Shown: positions 5,983 through 11,505 of the stretch, in pieces
Position numbering within the stretch: position 1 is the stretch's first letter
How the letters are laid out: every line of letters begins with the position of its first letter
NCBI GenBank assembly: GCA_024635465.1
Contig: JAGXIS010000070.1
Span: 1-11,505, forward strand
Source of the DNA: Bacteroidota bacterium
Lineage (GTDB): Bacteria > Bacteroidota > Rhodothermia > Balneolales > Balneolaceae
Reading direction: 5' to 3'
Length of the DNA: 11,505 bases
Program-made: the position numbers and the translations under genes
The notes under the pieces: generated by a model
Told to the model about the DNA's origin: nothing
The model's database searches: none
What the model saw: only the letters and a program-made list of their open reading frames with translations

Positions 5983-8247
5983 ATGCTTAAAAAACTAACG
6001 GTCTATTTTGTCACTTTTGTAGCTGTCTTGCTTATTGCAAGCCTTTCTGCCTATGCACAAGAAATTCAAATAGAGAGAATGATTACCATCGAACCTGAAG
6101 ATATTCAGGAAATATGTGTACTGGATCCTCTTGATTACGATGATCATTTCAGATACAAACCAGCCCCCAACCGTTTTAAATCCAATGCTACCGACGGTGG
6201 GGCCGCTTTTGAAATCAACTATCTAAATAGCTGTGGCGGAGAAGTTTGGCCGGATGAGGCCATTGAGGCTTTTGATTATGCTGCTGAAATATGGGGGAGT
6301 CATCTGAGCTCTGAAGTTCCTATTACCATCAATGCAACCTGGAGATCACTCGGAAGCAATACACTGGGGAGCGCCGGACCTTCGACTCTGTTTGCGCTAT
6401 CAGGTGAGGGCGTTTTTCCCAACACTTTTTATCCTATTGCACAAGTGAACGCTCTTCTTGGTAGAGATGTAAAGGAGGATCCAAGTACGACAGAAACCAG
6501 TGATATTATTGTGAATATCTCCTGTGATAGAGAAGATTGGTATTTTGGAACCGATGCAAACCCTCCATCCGGGCAGTATGACCTTGTCACTGTTTTACTT
6601 CACGAAATAGGACATGGAATTGGATTTTTGGGATCTGTATTTGGAAGTAATAACACCCAGACAGCTGATTGGGGATTTCCGATCGAAATTGAAGAGGGTG
6701 TAACTGAACGATTCCCCTTTGTTTATGATCAATTCACACTCGACGGAAACTTTGACAATCTGATCGATACAGACGCTTATCCTTTGAGTCAATCTACTAA
6801 TACATCTGAAGATCTCTATCGAGCTGTAACAGGTCGAGTTGGAGGTGTGTTTTTTAGTGGATTAGACGCTGAATTTTCTCTTGAAAATATACGAGTCCCA
6901 CTCTGGGCCCCGGTTCCCTATCAAGCCGGCTCAAGTTATTCCCATCTGAATCAAAACTTTTTTAATACCGATGGTCCGTATGGAAGTAGCGCTTTAATGA
7001 GACCCGCAATCCCAACGCAACTGGCTATTCACAGTCCGGGTCCTGTTTTTTGTGGAATGCTGAAAGATATGCTGTGGCCTCTTGGTCCTGCCTGTGAACT
7101 ATTTCTTGAAGACACGGGCCCACTGGAACGACCCCTTCTCGCGTTACCGGGAAATGGGGCCTCAGGACAGAACCGAGTTCCTCAACTGGTGTGGAATGAT
7201 GTAAATGGGGCCATTAGCTACCAAGTGCAGCTATCAAGAGATTTCTTGCATGCAAACATAATTCTTGACGAAACCGTTAACGGCACCTCGTTAACAGTGG
7301 ATAACCAACTTGCCAATAGCACCCTTTACTTTTGGAGAGTTCGGGCGATAGGCCCTTCCGGCACGAGTAATTGGAGCGGAACATTCCGCTTTACCACACA
7401 GCTTGGGCTTCCGGATCAAGTGACCCTGATTTCACCACAAGACGAATTCATTAATGCACGTCCCGGCTTTGAATTCAGGTGGCAGGATGTTCCCGGTGTT
7501 GAAAGTTACGATCTGCAAGTTTCGACATCACTTGATTTTTCAAATCGAGTGATCGATGAAACACTCACAGATAATCAATATTCCGAGACTCAAAATCTTG
7601 ATTTTTCTACTACATATTTTTGGCGGGTCAGAGCTTCTAACTCAACCGGAACAACCGATTGGAGTGAGGTTTGGTCGTTTACAACGATTATTGAAAAACC
7701 GGAAGCAGTGACAGTTAATGTGCTTCCCGGAGACAATCAAAATCAAATTCCACTGTTAGCTGATTTCATTTGGGAACCGAGTGCCCGCGCTTCGGATTAT
7801 ACCATTCAAATCTCTAAAGATGAGAATTTTTCTACACTGCCAATTAGCGGAGCAGTAAGTTCGCCAGAGTATAATAATGTCATTCCATTAGAGCCGGCGC
7901 AGGTTTATTTCTGGAGAGTACGTGCCTCTAATATTGGTGGTATCAGCGAATGGAGTGAACCCTTTACGTTTACATCTGTAGTTGACGTGACTAAGATCAA
8001 TGACAATTTTCCAAATCCGTTCAATACGGCCACTAACTTAAGGTATCAACTATCCAGTCAAACCAATGTATTGATCGACCTATACGATATAGGAGGTCGG
8101 AGGGTAGCCGTGTTAGTCGATGGAGAACAGGCGCCTGGTGTTTACCTTGAATCCTTACAAGCCTATCCATTTGCCTCAGGTACTTACCTGCTCCGTTTTG
8201 TAGCGGATGGAGTGATGGATGTTCAAAAAATGACCATCATTAAGTAA
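5983..8247 (+). CDS. secreted zinc metalloprotease, leishmanolysin-like, with three Fn3-like repeats and T9SS sorting domain
   Basis: 754 residues. A signal peptide (1-25: KK, a hydrophobic core, then AYA before QE) is followed by a protease domain to about 375. Its HEIGHGIGF motif (207-215) gives zinc ligands H207 and H211 and catalytic E208. The third metzincin ligand does not follow at once; instead SYSH (318-321) lies 110 residues later, followed by ALMRP (337-341). That order, HExxH then a distant His then a Met-turn-like LM-x-P, resembles leishmanolysin (M8). Residues 381-666 hold three fibronectin-III-like repeats, each with a YFWRVRA strand at 449, 545 and 642. Residues 671-754 form a T9SS type A C-terminal domain (NFPNPFNTATNLRY, then LYDIGGRRVAVLV, then SGTYLLRFVADG). 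The mature enzyme is probably secreted or surface-anchored; its substrate is unknown. It is the paralogue of the next gene downstream. Family annotation of the protease domain is by motif only. Confidence 0.85.
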   Translation: MLKKLTVYFVTFVAVLLIASLSAYAQEIQIERMITIEPEDIQEICVLDPLDYDDHFRYKPAPNRFKSNATDGGAAFEINYLNSCGGEVWPDEAIEAFDYAAEIWGSHLSSEVPITINATWRSLGSNTLGSAGPSTLFALSGEGVFPNTFYPIAQVNALLGRDVKEDPSTTETSDIIVNISCDREDWYFGTDANPPSGQYDLVTVLLHEIGHGIGFLGSVFGSNNTQTADWGFPIEIEEGVTERFPFVYDQFTLDGNFDNLIDTDAYPLSQSTNTSEDLYRAVTGRVGGVFFSGLDAEFSLENIRVPLWAPVPYQAGSSYSHLNQNFFNTDGPYGSSALMRPAIPTQLAIHSPGPVFCGMLKDMLWPLGPACELFLEDTGPLERPLLALPGNGASGQNRVPQLVWNDVNGAISYQVQLSRDFLHANIILDETVNGTSLTVDNQLANSTLYFWRVRAIGPSGTSNWSGTFRFTTQLGLPDQVTLISPQDEFINARPGFEFRWQDVPGVESYDLQVSTSLDFSNRVIDETLTDNQYSETQNLDFSTTYFWRVRASNSTGTTDWSEVWSFTTIIEKPEAVTVNVLPGDNQNQIPLLADFIWEPSARASDYTIQISKDENFSTLPISGAVSSPEYNNVIPLEPAQVYFWRVRASNIGGISEWSEPFTFTSVVDVTKINDNFPNPFNTATNLRYQLSSQTNVLIDLYDIGGRRVAVLVDGEQAPGVYLESLQAYPFASGTYLLRFVADGVMDVQKMTIIK
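7123..7980 (+). repeat. three Fn3-like repeats within the first metalloprotease
   Basis: Three units of about 95-97 residues. Each has a W-x-x-V/S-x-x-A/V-x-x-Y-x-(L/I)-Q-(L/V/I)-S strand near its start and ends in a YFWRVRA strand followed by W-S and an F-T-T/S strand. The spacing between the YFWRVRA copies is 96 and 97 residues. The DNA of the copies has diverged, so this is an old protein-level duplication that does not look prone to recombination. Confidence 0.8.
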
Positions 8248-8258
8248 TTTGATGGTCA
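8225..8258 (-). terminator. intrinsic terminator on the minus strand, overlapping the protease 3' end
   Basis: A perfect 9-bp inverted repeat, TGACCATCA (8231-8239) and TGATGGTCA (8250-8258), with a 10-nt loop. Reading leftward it is followed at once by six T (A6 on the + strand, 8230-8225). That is a canonical intrinsic terminator for leftward transcription. The distal arm and T-run lie inside the last codons of the + strand protease gene, and the loop covers its stop codon. On the + strand no T-run follows. It fits as the original terminator of the tspO gene whose stop codon lies in the proximal arm. Confidence 0.72.
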
Positions 8259-8390
8259 GTTCAATATCCAGATCGTATAGTTAAGCCATCCGGCAAAAGT
8301 CACCCATAGGATATAGGGTACCATGAGCCAACCGGCAGTTTTGTTTTGCCTGAAAAAATAGATTGTTAATCTCTGCTCTTTTAATCTCAC
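8256..8390 (-). pseudogene. tspO: tspO remnant: C-terminal transmembrane segment only
   Basis: An open frame of 44 codons ends at TGA 8258-8256 and runs back to an in-frame stop at 8393-8391, without a convincing start. The peptide includes TAGWLMVPYILWV and TFAGWLNYTIWILN, the very end of TspO/MBR (tryptophan-rich sensory protein, a five-helix membrane protein that binds porphyrins): the family ends in a PY-x-x-W-x-x-F-A-x-x-LN pattern. Complete TspO is about 150-160 residues, so helices 1-4 are missing. I looked for the N-terminal motifs on the minus strand up to 8564 and did not see them in any frame, so this is a deletion remnant with no sign of a simple frameshift. Similarity fades upstream of about 8366. 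A functional single-helix peptide cannot be excluded but is unlikely. Confidence 0.7.
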
Positions 8391-8564
8391 TCATAAAGCA
8401 TTATCTGATTTTATCTGAAGTTTTACTATAATGTTCATCGTTCTGTTTTACCAATCCAAAAAATATGCGCAACAGACGGTACACTCAAAAGTTATTACTC
8501 AGAACATTCAGATCGTTGATAACATTTCAATATTAGGTTTCTCGATTTTAACTATTTTGCATTC
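8391..8564. other. intergenic sequence upstream of the second metalloprotease
   Basis: The remaining 174 bp of the gap between the two protease genes. It must hold the promoter of the downstream gene but I see no clear -35/-10 or Bacteroidota-type -33/-7 pair, no Shine-Dalgarno sequence before 8565, and no small gene. It may contain degraded sequence from the event that removed most of tspO. Confidence 0.45.
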
Positions 8565-10253
8565 ATGAAAAAGCATCTTTTTTTATTCATAGCACTGTTC
8601 AATCTGTTTCTTTTCATTGATGTTCAGGGGCAACAGATCGATATGTCAGAATTAAAATACAAGCCGGCTCCTGATACGCACGAAGTTTGCACATTAAACC
8701 CTACCGACTATAATGCTTTTTATTACATCAAGCCGGATGAAAGCTTGATGAACCTCATGAATAAAACAAACGAACAAATATTTGAGGTTGAGTATATATC
8801 TGATTCCGAGAACGTTTGCTCGTCTGCTGATTGGCCGACAGAAGCTGTAAACGCATTTGAATATGCTCTCAATATTTGGGCAATGCATATCCATTCCGAC
8901 ATCCCAATACGAGTTCGTGCTACCTGGAAAGGGTTTGATTCAGTCGGTGATCGGACAACCTTGGGAGGCGCCTCCCCATCTCTTGTTGTTCAAATTCCCG
9001 GTGTGGGCGTGCCCAATACGTGGTATTCACTTGCCCATATGACGGCTCTTTCAGGTGAACCGATTCGAGATCGAATCGATGATCTCAATCACGATATCAG
9101 TGTGAATATGAACTGTAATTTTGAACGCTGGTATTTTGGTACCGATGGCGATACCCCTGCAACTTTGATCGATTTTGTAACAGTTGTCTTGCATGAACTT
9201 GGACACGGGATTGGTTTTATTGGCAGTGTTTTCTCTGAGGAAGGAAGCAATACAGCCGAATGGGGATCAGGTGATCCTATTGTGCCATATATATTTGACC
9301 GATTCGCTGTGGATGGTAATGATAAAGATCTGATCGATTATGAAAACCCATCTACCGAACTACGAGAAGCGATTACCGGAGAGCGCGGCGGAATTTATTT
9401 AGATGGAACTGAATTAAACCTCACACTGCTGGATGAAGCTGCAGACCGTGCCAAGCTCTTCTCTCCACCTGATTATCAGCGCGGCTCAACCTACTCTCAT
9501 TTTGATCAGGCATTATTTACCAACACACCGAATGCACTCATGAGACCGGGTATCGACAGAGCTTTAGCCATTCACACTCCGGGGCCTCTTTTTTGCGGAT
9601 TCCTCAGAGATATGGAGTGGCCGCTAGGAGAAGCCTGTTTGCAGTACCTGACACCTTATGCCGCAGTTAATCTTGCATCAAATGAATTAAACTTTGGTGT
9701 CACAACTGTAGGGAGTGTTGAAGAACAATCCCTTCTCATCCGTAACGACTTAAACTCTGATGATGAACTGATCATCAACGTTACTACAGATGATCCTCAG
9801 TTTATATTGGTCAGTGGTAACGATTTTATCATTCAATCCGGCGAAGATCTTAATTTACCGGTGGCATTTACTCCTACAAGTGATGGTATTAAAGAGGCAA
9901 CTCTCACCATAACTCACAATGCAAAAAACACCCCATCCCCCGTTACAGTTCGATTGGTTGGAGAGTCACTGTCTGCAAACCAACTCTCTCGTCTTGATCA
10001 AAGTTATCCCAATCCGGTCGTAGATATTGGATCAGGAGCAACGATATCCTACGCTTTGGCTAAAGAATCCAATGTAATTTTAGACCTATATACTTCAGCA
10101 GGGCAGCATGTACGATCAATCGTTGATGCTCGCCAACAGAGCGGCCGATATAATGTCAGTGTTAATTTAAGCGGGCTTTCAAGTGGAGTATATCTATATC
10201 GCATTGTTGTGGATGGAGAGATATCCTCAAAAAAATTATTACTTTTCCGCTAG
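8565..10253 (+). CDS. secreted zinc metalloprotease, leishmanolysin-like, with ASH/HYDIN-like domain and T9SS sorting domain
   Basis: 562 residues. A signal peptide (1-22: KK, a Leu/Phe-rich core, VQG before QQ) leads to a protease domain to about 362 that aligns throughout with the upstream paralogue. HELGHGIGF (210-218) supplies H210, E211 and H214; TYSH (309-312) supplies a candidate third ligand H312, 98 residues on; ALMRP (324-328) is the possible Met-turn. Both paralogues share WYFGTD (189-194 here), five cysteines (C42, C85, C184, C344, C358 here) and a FCG-x-L-x-DM-x-WPLG segment. Residues 366-466 look like an ASH/HYDIN-type immunoglobulin-like domain (LNFGVTTVGS, then VAFTPTSDG), replacing the Fn3 repeats of the neighbour. 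Residues 475-562 are a T9SS type A sorting domain (DQSYPNPVVD, then LYTSAGQHVRSIV, then SGVYLYRIVVDG). Export through the Sec and type IX pathways is expected. The gene ends 13 bp from the convergent Mrp gene. Confidence 0.85.
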   Translation: MKKHLFLFIALFNLFLFIDVQGQQIDMSELKYKPAPDTHEVCTLNPTDYNAFYYIKPDESLMNLMNKTNEQIFEVEYISDSENVCSSADWPTEAVNAFEYALNIWAMHIHSDIPIRVRATWKGFDSVGDRTTLGGASPSLVVQIPGVGVPNTWYSLAHMTALSGEPIRDRIDDLNHDISVNMNCNFERWYFGTDGDTPATLIDFVTVVLHELGHGIGFIGSVFSEEGSNTAEWGSGDPIVPYIFDRFAVDGNDKDLIDYENPSTELREAITGERGGIYLDGTELNLTLLDEAADRAKLFSPPDYQRGSTYSHFDQALFTNTPNALMRPGIDRALAIHTPGPLFCGFLRDMEWPLGEACLQYLTPYAAVNLASNELNFGVTTVGSVEEQSLLIRNDLNSDDELIINVTTDDPQFILVSGNDFIIQSGEDLNLPVAFTPTSDGIKEATLTITHNAKNTPSPVTVRLVGESLSANQLSRLDQSYPNPVVDIGSGATISYALAKESNVILDLYTSAGQHVRSIVDARQQSGRYNVSVNLSGLSSGVYLYRIVVDGEISSKKLLLFR

Positions 10254-10266
10254 TTCAGTTCCTCGT

Positions 10267-11400
10267 CTAGGGTCGAATATTAATCTCTATTTTTTTCGAT
10301 TTCCCTGTTTCTTGATCCAGCATCGCCAGTGATTGGTGAATACGGTTAGCGATCTCTTTAAATCCGATAGCGGATACTGATGTTGGTGAGGCCTCTACCA
10401 CCGGAGTTCCGGAATCACTCGTTTCTCTGATCTGTTCTCGCAGAGGAATTTCCCCTAAAAAAGGGACCTCCAGCTTTTGCGCAAGTTTCCTGGCACCATG
10501 TTTTCCAAAAATATAATACTTCTTCTCAGGCATATCCTCGGGTGTGAAATAAGCCATATTTTCAATCACACCAAGTACCGGAACATTTACTTTCTGGAAC
10601 ATGGCCACTCCTTTGCGAACATCATCCAATGCAACAACTTGAGGTGTTGAAACAATTACAGCCCCGGTAAGCGGAACCGTCTGAACAATCGTCAGCTGAA
10701 TATCACCCGTACCCGGTGGAAGATCCAGTATCAGATAATCCAGTTCTCCCCATTCTACTTCTTGCATAAACTGTTTAACAGCGCTGGTCACCATAGGGCC
10801 TCTCCAAACCATCGCCTGATCCGTATCTACCAGAAAACCCATCGATACCAGATGTACTCCATGCTTGTAGATAGGCACCAGCTTCTTTTGAGTGGTAATA
10901 TTGGGTCTCTCTTTTACCCCAAAAAGTGTCGGGACGGACGGTCCGTATATGTCCGTATCCAATAGTCCTACTTTTGCCCCGGCTTGCGACAAAGCTACGG
11001 CCAGGTTTGCGGCTACGGTTGATTTTCCGACCCCCCCTTTGCCGGAGGCAACCGCAATCACATGTTTTACACCGGAGAGAACCGGGTTCTGTTGAGGAGC
11101 TTGTTGCTCAGGGGCTTCCGGTTCCTTGCCTTCCAGTTCTTTTTGCCTGGATATATTAATACCTACGGTTATATCCATAACAGCTTCAGAATCTACATAC
11201 TTATGGATGGCCGCCACACATGCCTTCTTTAGATGAGCTGCGAGCGCATCATTTTTACGAGGTAATTCAAGTGTAAATGAAACAAATTTTTCCTGTGTAA
11301 TTAAATCCTGAATCAGATCCAGGGAGATCAGATCTTTCTCAAATTCCGGATGCATCACATAAGATAGTGCACTTTTAACCTGTTCTTTATGAATCGACAT
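10267..11400 (-). CDS. apbC: Mrp/ApbC-family Fe-S cluster carrier ATPase
   Basis: 377 residues. Residues 4-83 form the MIP18/DUF59-type domain found at the N-terminus of bacterial Mrp (HPEFEKDLISLDLI, 17-30). A Pro/Gln/Glu-rich linker (about 88-107) leads to the P-loop ATPase: deviant Walker A SGKGGVGKST (119-128) with the signature lysine K121, DTDIYGPSVPTLFG (148-161), WRGPM (199-203), and Walker B DYLILDLPPGTGD (221-233). The protein is expected to bind and transfer Fe-S clusters to apo-proteins as a cytoplasmic dimer. The CxxC found in most Mrp proteins after the ENM motif is absent: ENMAYFTPEDMPEKKYYIFG (280-299) has no cysteine, and the only cysteine in the protein is C61. Bacteroidota homologues share this FTP-x-(D/E)-(M/L)-PE form as I recall it. 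The start is supported by the family N-terminus; no Shine-Dalgarno sequence lies close by. Confidence 0.92.
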   Translation of the reverse strand: MSIHKEQVKSALSYVMHPEFEKDLISLDLIQDLITQEKFVSFTLELPRKNDALAAHLKKACVAAIHKYVDSEAVMDITVGINISRQKELEGKEPEAPEQQAPQQNPVLSGVKHVIAVASGKGGVGKSTVAANLAVALSQAGAKVGLLDTDIYGPSVPTLFGVKERPNITTQKKLVPIYKHGVHLVSMGFLVDTDQAMVWRGPMVTSAVKQFMQEVEWGELDYLILDLPPGTGDIQLTIVQTVPLTGAVIVSTPQVVALDDVRKGVAMFQKVNVPVLGVIENMAYFTPEDMPEKKYYIFGKHGARKLAQKLEVPFLGEIPLREQIRETSDSGTPVVEASPTSVSAIGFKEIANRIHQSLAMLDQETGKSKKIEINIRP

Positions 11401-11505
11401 AACTGTATATCTATTAAATGTTTTATTACCTTTCTAAGATAGGCAGATTTTAAGCGAAATTAAATGTCACTACAGGTACCGATATTCCAAACCTTTGTAA
11501 GAATA
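11401..11505. other. right-edge region, no confident gene
   Basis: 105 bp upstream of the Mrp gene. On the + strand an ATG at 11464 opens a frame of 14 codons to the edge (MSLQVPIFQTFVRI), which could be the start of a divergent gene. On the - strand all three frames close soon after the edge, one with a stop at about 11470, so the end of a leftward gene is equally possible. The visible part is too short to choose. Confidence 0.25.

Noticed and set aside
10892..11159. Overlapping + strand frames antisense to the Mrp gene
   Set aside because: These are shadows of a strongly conserved minus-strand gene and have no recognisable content.

Overview
This window looks like ordinary chromosome from a marine or halophilic member of the Bacteroidota/Balneolota (FCB) lineage. 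Three things point there. Two secreted proteins end in a type IX secretion (T9SS) type A sorting domain. The Mrp/ApbC ATPase lacks the usual CxxC in the way I recall for Bacteroidota homologues. Most starts have no Shine-Dalgarno sequence and sit behind AT-rich leaders. The placement is an inference; the window has no rRNA gene or phylogenetic marker. I see no phage, insertion sequence, CRISPR array or tRNA.

Layout. 1-276 (-) is the N-terminus of a truncated aminopeptidase P. 364-1275 (-) is a solitary PD-(D/E)XK nuclease-fold protein of the HsdR_N type. Just upstream on the same strand, 1371-1541 holds a 56-residue DUF1508/YegP-like gene that is easy to miss because a longer meaningless frame covers it on the other strand. 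Divergently, 1680-2426 (+) encodes a NYN-domain ribonuclease-like protein with a LOTUS/OST-HTH tail. It converges on a two-domain universal stress protein (2436-3347, -). Next comes a receiver-GAF response regulator (3550-4503, -), divergent from a bifunctional chorismate mutase/prephenate dehydrogenase (about 4746-5876, +).

The most distinctive part is 5983-10253: two secreted paralogous zinc metalloproteases in tandem. They share the protease domain (HE[IL]GHGIGF plus a distal SYSH/TYSH and LMRP, resembling the leishmanolysin layout) and the T9SS tail. Their middle modules differ: three fibronectin-III-like repeats in the first, one ASH/HYDIN-like domain in the second. Between them, on the opposite strand, lies a remnant of a tspO gene reduced to its last transmembrane helix. 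It still has its intrinsic terminator, which now overlaps the end of the first protease gene. The window closes with an Mrp/ApbC-type Fe-S carrier ATPase (10267-11400, -).

The genes do not form one pathway. They are mostly single-gene units in alternating orientation, and only the 1541-to-1 leftward group (DUF1508, HsdR_N, pepP) could be one transcript. I did not find a convincing new multi-gene system. The points most worth checking are the protease pair, the tspO remnant with its terminator, the hidden small gene, and the possible short leader frame before tyrA.
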